Shown: positions 1 to 6,543, counted from the first letter of the stretch. The stretch: DNA of 7,907 nucleotides from Desulfuromonadales bacterium (GCA_015688915.1 JAATGX010000026.1:1-7907), one strand, 5' to 3'. Notes: generated by a model not told the origin, from the sequence alone. A program made the numbers and translations.

Positions 1-1826
1 AGCCGGATGATGCGGCCGGAACCGGGCGCGCTGAAGGGCTGGGAAAGGCCCTTCAGATATGCCATGAGCGCATCCGGAATGCCGGGGCCGTCGGCCGGAT
101 TCGTCCCTCTGGTCAGGACCGTGAAGTTGTCGCCCCCGCCGGCGAGGAATTTGTTCACGGTAACGCTGTAGAGGGCGGCCCGGTCAATGGGCACCCCTTC
201 CCGGCGCACCTCCACTACCCGGCTTCCCAAGGGCCGCGCGCCGTCCCAGGTGTACGAGAACCCGGATATCTGGAGAACGCGGGGAAATGGCTGCCCGTGC
301 CACTGCTGCTCCAGGAGGTCGTACAACTGTTGACCGGTCAGGTTCAGCCGCACCAGTTGGCTATTGGTGAACGGGTAGATCGCGAAGAGCGCGCCCCAGG
401 TGACCGGTCCGGCATCCAGGTCGGCGCGGATGCCGCCCGGATTCGTTACGGCGAAATCGGTCCCCATGGCGGCGCGCAGGGCATCGGCAACCAAGTCGCC
501 CAGAAGGGACTCGCCAGCCCGGTTTTGGGACTTGGAAAGGGGAACCGCCGCCTCGGCAACCACCCGGTTCACCAGGAGGGCCACCTTGTCCTCGGCCCTT
601 TTCTGCAATGTTGCCGCCTCCGGGTCAGGGGTGAGGCCGGGACCACTATCGGCCCAGGTGGTGACGACGGCCGACGACGTGGCCACCACGTCGTTCGTGG
701 CCGGGTCGATGGCCAGGTCGATGTCGGCATAGGCGGTGCCGGCCGAGAATGCCTGGGTGACGAGGATCTCCTTGCCGTGACGGTTCTTCAGGACGGCGTT
801 GATGAAGGTGTGGGTATGGCCCGAGACGACCACGTCCACTTCGTCGTCGAGACGTGCGACAATGTCGGCGATGGCGCCGCTGACCGGGCCTCCTGTTCCG
901 CCGGCCCCTTGAAAGGGGTTCTGTTCCCCTCCCTGGTGAATGAGCGCGATGACCGCGCGCACATGCCGGCGTTGCAATTCGGGGATATAGCGGTTGATCG
1001 ACTCGGCCTCGTCGAGGAATTTCAGCCCCTTGACGCCGGAGGCGCTGACGACACCCGGAGTGTCCTTGAGAACGGCGCCGATGAAGGCGATCGGTATCCC
1101 CCGCACCGTCTTGATCACGTACGGCGGCAGGAGCAGTTCGCCGCTTCGTCCGTCAACCACGTTGGCGGCCACGGTCGGGTACCTGGCGCCGCGCCACGGA
1201 TCATCCAGAAACGGCCCATTCGGGTGGTTGCCGCCGCCCAGAAGCCGCAGCAACTCCCCCGCCCCCTCGTCGAACTCGTGGTTTCCCACGGTCCCCACCA
1301 CGTTGCAGCCGGGGGCGGTCCGCTCATCATACCGGCAGGCGTCGTTGGCGAAGAGGTTCACAAACGTGATGGCCGGCTCGTTCTGCAGAAGTGCCGACGC
1401 CGCCGGGGAGGCCCCCACGAGGTCACCGGCGTGAACTACGAAATTGCGGCCGTCATACCCCGTCAGGGCATTCCTCAGGTAGGCCGCCAGGACCCCGGCA
1501 CTCCCCACCGGCCTCCCCTCCACCTTTTTGCCGGCGGGGAGCTGACCATGGAAATCGTTGACGGCAAGCAGTTTCACCGTCACCAGCCCCTCCGGGCCGG
1601 TCCCAGCGGGGATGCCGTTGCTGCGCCACCGTACGGGCTTCGCAGCCTCCACCCGCAGGGCAGCGGAGTCAACCCCGGCAGCCGGGCGAACCACAGCCGG
1701 GCCGGCGCGAAGCGTCCCCTGGCCAAGGTCCGCCACGCAGGCGCCGGTAAGCCCGGCCATGGCCGCGAGCAGCACTGCGGAGAACACGATCCTGACCCAT
1801 CTTCCGAGACATGCCGTTCTTTTCAT
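1..1826 (-). CDS. Exported 5'-nucleotidase / metallophosphoesterase family protein (3' end cut by window edge)
   Basis: This protein most likely hydrolyses extracytoplasmic nucleotides, or UDP-sugars or cyclic nucleotides, to nucleosides and phosphate, as UshA/CpdB-type enzymes do. The 608 visible codons carry an N-terminal basic and hydrophobic export signal (about residues 1-30, with LTGAC near 27-31, a poor lipobox, so lipoprotein status is uncertain). The N-terminal metallophosphoesterase domain shows NDFHG (D91, H93), HAGD (D135), GNHEFD (N182, H183) and GHTH (H337, H339), the di-metal ligands of the family. The C-terminal nucleotidase domain shows NPGGIR (R467), a TGQQLYDLLEQ segment and VNKFLAGGGDNF. 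It breaks off at GSGRIIR, which normally lies a few residues before the C-terminus, so little is missing. The ATG at 1826 follows GGGAGGG with 6 nt spacing. All motifs are in one frame. The family is clear; the preferred substrate is not. Confidence 0.93.
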   Translation of the reverse strand, partial: MKRTACLGRWVRIVFSAVLLAAMAGLTGACVADLGQGTLRAGPAVVRPAAGVDSAALRVEAAKPVRWRSNGIPAGTGPEGLVTVKLLAVNDFHGQLPAGKKVEGRPVGSAGVLAAYLRNALTGYDGRNFVVHAGDLVGASPAASALLQNEPAITFVNLFANDACRYDERTAPGCNVVGTVGNHEFDEGAGELLRLLGGGNHPNGPFLDDPWRGARYPTVAANVVDGRSGELLLPPYVIKTVRGIPIAFIGAVLKDTPGVVSASGVKGLKFLDEAESINRYIPELQRRHVRAVIALIHQGGEQNPFQGAGGTGGPVSGAIADIVARLDDEVDVVVSGHTHTFINAVLKNRHGKEILVTQAFSAGTAYADIDLAIDPATNDVVATSSAVVTTWADSGPGLTPDPEAATLQKRAEDKVALLVNRVVAEAAVPLSKSQNRAGESLLGDLVADALRAAMGTDFAVTNPGGIRADLDAGPVTWGALFAIYPFTNSQLVRLNLTGQQLYDLLEQQWHGQPFPRVLQISGFSYTWDGARPLGSRVVEVRREGVPIDRAALYSVTVNKFLAGGGDNFTVLTRGTNPADGPGIPDALMAYLKGLSQPFSAPGSGRIIR

Positions 1827-1859
1827 GCAATTCCCTCCCGCTGCGTTTATCCATGCCCC

Positions 1860-1918
1860 AGCCGGTCGGCCGGCTCATAGGGATTCTTCATTATACCGGC
1901 AGCCGCATGGCCGGTACA
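1860..1918 (-). promoter_or_regulatory. Putative promoter and dyad for the 5'-nucleotidase gene
   Basis: On the minus strand a perfect -10 hexamer TATAAT lies at 1895-1890. The best -35 at 17 bp spacing is TGTACC (1918-1913), only 3 of 6 matches, so activator dependence is possible. A perfect inverted repeat, TACCGGC then 9 bp then GCCGGTA (1894-1916), fills the spacer and touches the -10, where an operator could block polymerase. The predicted leader also holds a GC-rich hairpin AGCCGG-TCGG-CCGGCT (1860-1875). The sequence matches are direct; function is inferred. Confidence 0.42.
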
Positions 1919-1931
1919 CTCCTCCATGAAC

Positions 1932-1980
1932 AAAAAAACCGGAGGACCGCTCGCAATTGCGAGTCAGTACCTCCGGTTTT
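1932..1980 (-). terminator. Strong intrinsic terminator with a nested hairpin
   Basis: An 11-bp perfect inverted repeat pairs 1935-1945 with 1970-1980 (AAAACCGGAGG / CCTCCGGTTTT). It encloses the palindrome CTCGCAATTGCGAG (1950-1963), which can form its own stem. Read on the minus strand the stem is followed by seven T residues (1938-1932), so termination is favoured in that direction. On the plus strand only four T residues follow, so bidirectional activity is possible but weaker. It isolates the nucleotidase gene from transcription coming from the GNAT side. Confidence 0.8.
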
Positions 1981-2028
1981 CCAGTTAGCCGACATGTTTT
2001 CCTGAATATTCTATTTTATCTATTCGCT
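1932..2028 (-). ncRNA. Candidate small RNA or orphan leader RNA of about 100 nt
   Basis: A sigma70-like promoter (2063-2035) and a strong terminator (1980-1932) enclose a transcript of roughly 97 nt in the 342-bp gap between the acetyltransferase and nucleotidase genes. No known riboswitch or sRNA family was recognised. An ATG at 1995 with AGGAAAAC before it opens a 34-codon reading frame (beginning MSANWKTGG) that runs through the terminator to a stop at 1893-1891. The unit could therefore be an sRNA, a leader-peptide attenuator for the nucleotidase gene, or a terminator with a fortuitous promoter. The nucleotidase gene has a separate possible promoter beyond the terminator, which favours an independent RNA. 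Confidence 0.4.
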
Positions 2029-2034
2029 TACTCG

Positions 2035-2063
2035 TCTTTAAACAGTTACCCCGATGTTGTCAA
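2035..2063 (-). promoter_or_regulatory. Sigma70-like promoter of the candidate sRNA
   Basis: On the minus strand a consensus -35 TTGACA (2063-2058) is followed after exactly 17 bp by TAAAGA (2040-2035, 4 of 6 to TATAAT). The predicted start is near 2028. Just upstream of the -35 lies the palindrome AGACGC-C-GCGTCT (2074-2086), a possible regulator site. The remaining stretch to the end of the GNAT gene (2087-2168) shows no recognisable gene. Confidence 0.55.
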
Positions 2064-2168
2064 GCAAATTCCTAGACGCCGCGTCTTGCACGCCTTTCCC
2101 GCAAGCGCCAACAATAAGAGCGGGAGATCAGCTTTTATTTTCACTCCTGCCCTTTAGAATCATTCTGG

Positions 2169-2699
2169 TCAGACGGCAGGTCGAACAAGGGAAAATATGC
2201 GCGCATCATGCGGCTCCTCATGGAGCATCAGGCGGCATCTGGCAGTCCCCTCGAACTCTGCCCCGGCCTTCTCCGCGACCCGGCAACTGGCCAAGTTCTC
2301 GATTGTGACGACAATTTCCAGCCTGTTCAGATTCGAGTGTGCCCACGCCCATCCCGCCAACTCCTGAACCGCTGCTGTCGCAATGCCCTTGCCGGTTACG
2401 GAACTGCGCACCCAATAGCCGAGGTTGGCGCGCCGATAGCTTGCATCCAGCCGGTTGAGCCCGCAGCCGCCAAGGTATGTACCGTCTTCAGACATGATCG
2501 CGAACTCGAAGCTTGTGCCGGCCTGAAAATTCTCGATTTGTGAATGGACATACAGACGCGCTTCGTCAACGTGATAGCCTGGATGGCACCGCGGCAAGAA
2601 GGGAAACAGTTCTGCCTGCGATTCCACCGCCGCTACGTACAAAAGCTCCACATGCCAGAGAGAATACGGTTCAAGGCGAATTTTCGTAGTGCGGCTCAT
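2169..2699 (-). CDS. GNAT-family N-acetyltransferase, RimJ/RimL type
   Basis: This 176-residue protein has the length and motif order of RimJ/RimL-like acetyltransferases, which move the acetyl group of acetyl-CoA to a protein N-terminus or a small amine. Visible features are a central beta segment (about 64-80, ending GGCGLNRLD), the GYWVRSS strand (94-100), the pyrophosphate-binding turn VTGKGIATAA (101-110) and the C-terminal NLASCRVAEKAGAEFEG segment (135-151) typical of this subgroup. The ATG at 2699 overlaps the TGA of a possible 13-codon leader frame (ATGA), and GAGG lies about 8-10 nt upstream. The substrate cannot be told from sequence. It stands alone between a dispersed repeat and the candidate sRNA. 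Confidence 0.87.
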   Translation of the reverse strand: MSRTTKIRLEPYSLWHVELLYVAAVESQAELFPFLPRCHPGYHVDEARLYVHSQIENFQAGTSFEFAIMSEDGTYLGGCGLNRLDASYRRANLGYWVRSSVTGKGIATAAVQELAGWAWAHSNLNRLEIVVTIENLASCRVAEKAGAEFEGTARCRLMLHEEPHDARIFSLVRPAV

Positions 2700-2737
2700 G
2701 TTGCTGCCTCTATCATTATTACCGCCATCTTTTCCAT
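2696..2737 (-). CDS. Possible 13-residue leader peptide overlapping the GNAT start
   Basis: On the minus strand an AAGGAA ribosome-binding site (2749-2744) is followed after 6 nt by ATG (2737). It opens the frame MEKMAVIMIEAAT, whose TGA (2698-2696) overlaps the GNAT start codon as ATGA. That arrangement usually means translational coupling. The frame has no recognisable homology, so it may be chance or a decayed N-terminus. The ribosome-binding site here is better placed than the weak GAGG directly before the GNAT ATG, which is the main support. Confidence 0.33.
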   Translation of the reverse strand: MEKMAVIMIEAAT

Positions 2738-2826
2738 TTCAGTTTCCTTCAATTGTATAAACTGTTGGTGCCCGACCCCGCTGATTGGACTAATTCTAAG
2801 TTGCAGTCAAGATGACACCAAAAGCA

Positions 2827-2901
2827 ACCACCCCCAACCGCTCCTTATCAAGGAGGGGAGCTTATAAGCCCCCTCCTGTTTCAGGAGGGGCCAGGGGTGG
2901 T
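2827..2901. repeat. REP/MITE-like palindromic dispersed repeat, full copy
   Basis: The element is bounded by inverted ends ACCACCCC (2827-2834) and GGGGTGGT (2894-2901). Inside are three dyads: CTCCTT-ATC-AAGGAG (2841-2855), GCTTATAAGC (2860-2869), and CCCCTCCTG-TTT-CAGGAGGGG (2870-2890, 9-bp stem). A second partial copy of the first hairpin occurs at 7578-7603. Similar CCCCTCC/GGAGGGG elements are dispersed in many bacterial genomes. It begins 6 bp after the pyrF stop codon, so the hairpins could also protect or end the pyrF mRNA. No transposase lies nearby. Confidence 0.7.
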
Positions 2902-2907
2902 AAGGTG

Positions 2908-3744
2908 TCAGCTTGAACGCACATTGGAATAAGAACCACACCGATACCGGTTGATCTCCTCCTTGACCCTTCCGGCCTCGACTGCGGCCGCCTTCTGGAA
3001 ATCCCTGCCGGTACCGGCATAGATGATCCCGCGGGAGGAGCTTATGATCAACCCCCGTCCATCCCGGTTCAGGCCGTTTCGCACCACCTGCCCGATATCC
3101 GCCCCCTGGTGGCCGACCCCCGGCACCAGGAAGGTCATCTCGCCGCCAAGCTCCCGCACCCCTTTCAGTTGCTCCGGCCAGGTGGCGCCGACCACCAGCA
3201 TGACGTTCCGGTTCTCACGCCACAAGGCCGCCGCCTGCCGGGCAACCAGTTCGAAGACCGGCTCACCGTTCACCCGAAGGTCCTGGAGAAAGCCGGAGCC
3301 GGGGTTCGAGGTCTTGCAGAGGATGATCACCCCCTTGCCCGGCCATTCCAGGTAAGGTTCGATGGTGTCGAATCCCATGTAGGGATTCACGGTCACCGCG
3401 TCCACCCGGTAGCGCACGAATGCCTCCCGCGCATACATGTCGGCGGTGGAACCGATGTCGCCCCGTTTGGCGTCCAGGATGACCGGGATATGGGGATAAT
3501 TGTTCCTGATGTACTCGACCGTCAGTTCCAGGTCCCGCTCCCGGCCCGAGGCCGAATAATAGGCCACTTGGGGCTTGAAGGCGCAGACCTCCGCGGCCGT
3601 GGCGTCGATGATCTCCCGGTTGAACCGGAAGAACGGGAAATCCTCCTTCATAAACTCCGCCGGAATTCTCTTCGGATCCGGATCGAGGCCTACGCACAGA
3701 AGTGAATTGTTAACCGATACCGCTTGGTCGAGACGATCGATCAT
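2908..3744 (-). CDS. pyrF: Orotidine 5'-phosphate decarboxylase (class II)
   Basis: OMP decarboxylase removes CO2 from orotidine 5'-phosphate to give UMP, the last step of de novo pyrimidine synthesis in the cytosol. The 278-residue protein shows CVGLDPDPKR (17-26, D21), AFKPQ (K57), the catalytic DAKRGD (D91, K93, D96), VTVNPYMG (118-124), CKTSNPGSG (143-151), LVPGVGHQGAD (206-216) and SSSRG with phosphate-binding R238. These motifs and the length fit the class II form. The ATG at 3744 follows GGGAAGG with 4-5 nt spacing and matches the usual MIDRLD-like N-terminus. An alternative ATG at 3771 has its own GGAAGG, would add nine residues, and overlaps the TAA of the HAD remnant (TAATG), so coupled translation from there is possible. 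It is the last gene of the ddl unit and is followed by a palindromic repeat. Confidence 0.95.
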   Translation of the reverse strand: MIDRLDQAVSVNNSLLCVGLDPDPKRIPAEFMKEDFPFFRFNREIIDATAAEVCAFKPQVAYYSASGRERDLELTVEYIRNNYPHIPVILDAKRGDIGSTADMYAREAFVRYRVDAVTVNPYMGFDTIEPYLEWPGKGVIILCKTSNPGSGFLQDLRVNGEPVFELVARQAAALWRENRNVMLVVGATWPEQLKGVRELGGEMTFLVPGVGHQGADIGQVVRNGLNRDGRGLIISSSRGIIYAGTGRDFQKAAAVEAGRVKEEINRYRCGSYSNVRSS

Positions 3745-3770
3745 GTTGCCTTCCCTGACACGATTGTCCA

Positions 3771-3929
3771 TTATCCTTCCCACACCTTTCCCCTGCCTTG
3801 GACCTCGTTGATCCGCTCCCGCGAGACGTTGCGTCGTTCCTGGACAAACGGCACCAGCAGTTCGTTGGTGTCGTCGCCGACCCCTAAAACAACCCCCATG
3901 GCATCGAAAATGATCCATTGTGTGTTCAT
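3771..3929 (-). pseudogene. N-terminal remnant of a HAD-superfamily hydrolase, embedded in the ddl-pyrF unit
   Basis: The 52-codon frame starts MNTQWIIFDAMGVVLGVG. FDAMGVV is HAD motif I with nucleophile D9, in the DxM variant seen in some HAD families, and the following DDTNELLVPFVQER (19-32) also reads like the start of a hydrolase of 200 or more residues. After about residue 43 the resemblance ends and the frame closes as GRGKVWEG-stop, so motifs II-IV and the cap are absent and the product cannot be an active hydrolase. An internal deletion is the simplest cause. The ATG overlaps the ddl TGA (ATGA) and the TAA overlaps an alternative pyrF ATG (TAATG), so the stub may still be translated and pass ribosomes from ddl to pyrF. 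A functional microprotein is possible but unsupported. Confidence 0.66.
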
Positions 3930-4927
3930 GGTGCCCGCTCCACGGCCAGCCTGCAGATCCGGTCGCACAGATCCGGAAAGCCGATGCCGACCGCTTGGGC
4001 TGATTGCGGCAGAAGACTGGTGGCCGTCATCCCCGGAAGGGTATTCACTTCCAGGCACCAGAAGTTGCCTTGTCCATCCCGGCGGAAATCGACGCGGCTG
4101 TAATCCCGTAGCTTCAAGGCGCGATGGGCCTTGAGCGCAAGCTGTTGTACAGCGGTTGTTTCATCCGGAGTGAGGTCGGCGGGGAAGATCTCCCGAGCGC
4201 CTCCCGCCTGATACTTGCTCTCGTAATCGAAGATCTCCCCATTGTGCGGTATAATCTCGCCGACGGCCAGGGCGCGGTCTTGCAGAATCCCAACGGTAAA
4301 TTCGCGCCCCTCAATGTACCGCTCCACCATCACCTCGTCGTCGTACCGCCGGGCAAGTTCGATGGCGGCGGCAAGTTCCGCCGGATGCGCGACAATCGAA
4401 AGCCCGATGGTCGATCCCTGTTTGTTGGGCTTGACGACTACCGGATACCCCAGGCGTAACCCGACCTCGGCCGGCTCGCCAGGCGCCATCAGCCATTCGG
4501 GCGTCGGGACGCCGGCCGCGCGGAAAAGCCGCTTGGCGATGTCCTTGTCCATGGCGTTGGCGCTCCCCAGATGGCCGCTGCCGGTATAGGGAATGCCCGC
4601 CAGATCGAGAAACGCCTGGATCGTGCCGTCCTCACCCGTGCCGCCGTGGAGGGCGAGAAAGACCACGTCGGCCTCGCGCAACTCTTTTCCCGTGACGAGC
4701 GCAGCGGTAGTAGCGCTGGCCGGCAGATTCTCCCGCGCGGGAGGAACGGGTGCAACGCCGGCGTCCAGCAAGCGCTGTTGCTCGGTGAAAGAGAGCGCCC
4801 CGCGCGCGGTATCGAAGGCCAGCACCTCATGGCCCGCTTCCAGCAACCCCCTGGCCACCTGAACACCGCTGGCCACCGAAACATCCCGCTCGGCACTGGC
4901 ACCGCCGAACAGTACGGCGATCTTCAT
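3926..4927 (-). CDS. ddl: D-alanine--D-alanine ligase
   Basis: Ddl joins two D-alanines with ATP in the cytosol to make the dipeptide added to the peptidoglycan precursor by MurF. The 333-residue ATP-grasp protein shows FGGASAERDVS (7-17, E13), LHGGTGEDG (93-101), YTGSG then SANAMDK (114-128), VVKPNKQGSTIG (164-175), DYESKY (234-239) and EVNTLPGMT..S (293-304, metal ligands E293 and N295). Tyr at 239, the position that is Phe in D-Ala-D-Lac ligases, points to the normal D-Ala product. The ATG at 4927 is preferred because AAAGG lies 8 nt upstream; two further in-frame ATGs upstream lack a site. It is not in a murC-ftsQ cluster but heads a compact unit with the HAD remnant (ATGA overlap) and pyrF. 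A terminator immediately upstream suggests attenuation. Confidence 0.95.
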   Translation of the reverse strand: MKIAVLFGGASAERDVSVASGVQVARGLLEAGHEVLAFDTARGALSFTEQQRLLDAGVAPVPPARENLPASATTAALVTGKELREADVVFLALHGGTGEDGTIQAFLDLAGIPYTGSGHLGSANAMDKDIAKRLFRAAGVPTPEWLMAPGEPAEVGLRLGYPVVVKPNKQGSTIGLSIVAHPAELAAAIELARRYDDEVMVERYIEGREFTVGILQDRALAVGEIIPHNGEIFDYESKYQAGGAREIFPADLTPDETTAVQQLALKAHRALKLRDYSRVDFRRDGQGNFWCLEVNTLPGMTATSLLPQSAQAVGIGFPDLCDRICRLAVERAP

Positions 4928-4946
4928 GGCATAACCTTTCATCCCG

Positions 4947-4982
4947 AAAAACAAAAAAGGCCCAGGAAAAAATCCTTGGCCT
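4947..4982 (-). terminator. Intrinsic terminator immediately upstream of ddl (possible attenuator)
   Basis: On the minus strand AGGCCaAGGA (4982-4973) and TCCTgGGCCT (4967-4958) form a nearly perfect 10-bp stem with a 5-T loop, followed by TTTTTTGTTTTT (4958-4947). The ddl ATG is only 19 nt beyond the T-tract and that space is filled by its ribosome-binding site, leaving no room for a promoter. Transcription of ddl therefore has to pass this terminator. It may end yegD transcripts with leaky read-through or act as a regulated attenuator. No clear competing antiterminator pairing was found; only a short CCTG-ACGA-CAGG hairpin precedes it. Confidence 0.8.
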
Positions 4983-5028
4983 CCTGTCGTCAGGTCAGTC
5001 AGTTTTGTACTATCAAAAAAGTTCGGAC

Positions 5029-5057
5029 ACCATAACCAATGAACACGCGTATATCAA
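5029..5057 (-). promoter_or_regulatory. Predicted sigma70-like promoter for the ddl unit
   Basis: On the minus strand TTGATA (5057-5052, 5 of 6 to consensus) and TATGGT (5034-5029, 4 of 6) are separated by exactly 17 bp. The start would be near 5022, giving a leader of about 95 nt that contains the terminator at 4982-4947. The rest of the gap, 5058-5248, holds no gene or structure that I can support. Confidence 0.5.
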
Positions 5058-5248
5058 GCCATAATTCTCCTTCATCATAGAATCTGCGGGTGTGCCGTAT
5101 GTGTTTTGCCGATCAAATGGAATTGTTTGCAGGCAATGAAGTACACATCAGACCGTCAGAAGGTCAAAAGCTCCTCAGTCGGTTTTATGCTTGCCTTGAA
5201 ATCAGGTCATATCCCCCGGAATTCGCCGCGAGGGAAACCGGTCCGCGA

Positions 5249-6520
5249 TCAGATAAACAGTGGAACGCTGGAACCCAGACCATGGGCAACACTGGTGAAG
5301 GCATCGCGGTTTTCCAGTTTGTCCCGGCCGAATCGCTCGGCAAACAGAGCCTGGATATGGGGAATCCGTGAGGTGCCCCCGGTCAGAAAGACCGTATCCA
5401 TCCGTGCCGGCAGGAGTCCTGACCGTGCCACGACATCATCGATGCACTCCGCAATCTGTCGGAAGTTGCTCCCATTTATGGTTTCAAACTCATCCTTGCC
5501 AAGCGCCTCGCTGATGTTCAAATCACGTTCCGAAAAACGGATCAGGGTTTGCTCCCGGTCGGAAAGCTCACACTTGGCCTTCTCTATGGCCTGAAACAGG
5601 AAAAAACCATAATTGTCGTCAATGATGTTCTCCAGGTGCTCGATGGCCGGGCGGTCATCGGCGGCACCCTTGATCATCCGGATATGCTCCCTGGTCTTGC
5701 GCGCCCGCAACAGCGGGATGCGGTGCCACTGGCAGAGGGTGTGGACGATGCTCTTGGGGACATTCACCCATTCATCCTTGCCCGGGGTCTTGTAACGGGC
5801 GTGACGCCCGAAATGATGCGCCACCTTATCCCACATGATCTGCGAATCGAACTTGTCACCGGCCACATATACGCCTCCCAGTGCAAGCACGTCACTGCGC
5901 CGGTCGGATCGCCCAAAGGCGCCACCTTTGACGCGGATTACCGAGAAGTCCGACGTGCCGCCGCCGAAATCTCCGATGAAGACGATCCGCTCCTCTCCCG
6001 TCTGCAACGTCTCTTCAAAAGCCAGTGCCGCCGCTACGGGCTCATACTGGAACCAGATCTGCTTGAAGCCTGCCTTGCGGGCAGCCTTTTCCAGGCGCTG
6101 CTCGGCCACGGCATCCTTGGCCGCATCCGGTGAGAATACCACCGGCCTCCCCAGCACCACACTCTCCACGGGGCACCCCACATGCGCTTCTCCCCGCACC
6201 TTGATCTTCCTGAGTATGATGGCCACCAGATCGTCTATTGCGTATCGCTTGCCGAATACCTCGGTGCTTTCAAAACTGGTGTTCGGCAGAAAGGTCTTGA
6301 TCGACTGCATGAACCGCCCGTTTGCCCCATCGCTTACATACTGGCGAATGGCCTCCTGTCCGGCATGGATCTCGTTCTCCTCGTTGAAATAGAGCACCGA
6401 GCGCATCAGTTCCCCGGCGCGGCCGTCGTCGTCAACGCTAACCACCTCGACCGTGCCGTCACGATAGACCGAAAGTGCCGAATTGGTGGTACCAAAGTCG
6501 ATGCCGAATACGATCTGCAA
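5249..6520 (-). CDS. yegD: Hsp70-family ATPase, YegD-like, lacking a substrate-binding domain
   Basis: The 423 residues cover an Hsp70 actin-fold nucleotide-binding domain only, as in E. coli YegD, a putative chaperone-like ATPase of unknown client. Visible motifs are phosphate 1 GIDFGTTNSAL (6-16), the connecting segment YEPVAAALAFE (159-169), phosphate 2 IGDFGGGTSDFSV (182-194), GGVYVAGDKFD (215-225), AIEKAKCELS (311-320) and the adenosine motif VFLTGGTSRIPHIQ (377-390). There is no beta-sandwich substrate-binding domain or C-terminal lid, so it differs from DnaK. The start is TTG at 6520, seven to eight nt after AGGAG; no upstream ATG fits. UUG plus a hairpin just upstream suggests modest translation. 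It is a single-gene unit with its own promoter, and its terminator is probably the one before ddl. Confidence 0.88.
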   Translation of the reverse strand: MQIVFGIDFGTTNSALSVYRDGTVEVVSVDDDGRAGELMRSVLYFNEENEIHAGQEAIRQYVSDGANGRFMQSIKTFLPNTSFESTEVFGKRYAIDDLVAIILRKIKVRGEAHVGCPVESVVLGRPVVFSPDAAKDAVAEQRLEKAARKAGFKQIWFQYEPVAAALAFEETLQTGEERIVFIGDFGGGTSDFSVIRVKGGAFGRSDRRSDVLALGGVYVAGDKFDSQIMWDKVAHHFGRHARYKTPGKDEWVNVPKSIVHTLCQWHRIPLLRARKTREHIRMIKGAADDRPAIEHLENIIDDNYGFFLFQAIEKAKCELSDREQTLIRFSERDLNISEALGKDEFETINGSNFRQIAECIDDVVARSGLLPARMDTVFLTGGTSRIPHIQALFAERFGRDKLENRDAFTSVAHGLGSSVPLFI

Positions 6521-6543
6521 TGAATCGCTCCTCTCAAGAAATA

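Noticed and set aside
297..1880. A 527-codon plus-strand frame opposite the nucleotidase gene
   Set aside because: It is antisense to a gene with all 5'-nucleotidase motifs in one frame, has no recognisable domain and is rich in G, R, P and H, as expected of a GC-rich shadow frame.
1932..1980. Known riboswitch class (c-di-GMP, fluoride, purine, guanidine, ZTP) at the nested hairpin
   Set aside because: None of the conserved cores I know for these classes is present; only a terminator stem with an internal palindrome is seen.
2087..2168. Possible gene remnant between the GNAT stop and the sRNA promoter
   Set aside because: Minus-strand frames are short and show no recognisable motif, so coding use cannot be supported.
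3109..3705. Plus-strand frame of 198 codons opposite pyrF
   Set aside because: It is a shadow of pyrF, whose catalytic motifs are intact on the minus strand.
3745..3918. The 58-codon N-terminal extension of the pyrF frame back to 3918
   Set aside because: It overlaps the HAD remnant in another frame, is low-complexity and Arg/Gly-rich, and does not match PyrF N-termini. ATG starts with good ribosome-binding sites exist at 3744 and 3771.
4928..4954. Upstream ATG starts for ddl giving nine or fewer extra residues (MFFGMKGYAM)
   Set aside because: No ribosome-binding site precedes them, the longest begins inside the terminator tail, and AAAGG fits the ATG at 4927.
5090..5371. Plus-strand frame of 93 codons in the ddl-yegD gap
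   Set aside because: Its second half is antisense to the Hsp70-like C-terminus, no ribosome-binding site is evident and no domain is recognisable.
5549..6133. Plus-strand frame of 194 codons opposite the Hsp70-like gene
   Set aside because: It is antisense to an intact Hsp70 nucleotide-binding domain and has no recognisable features.
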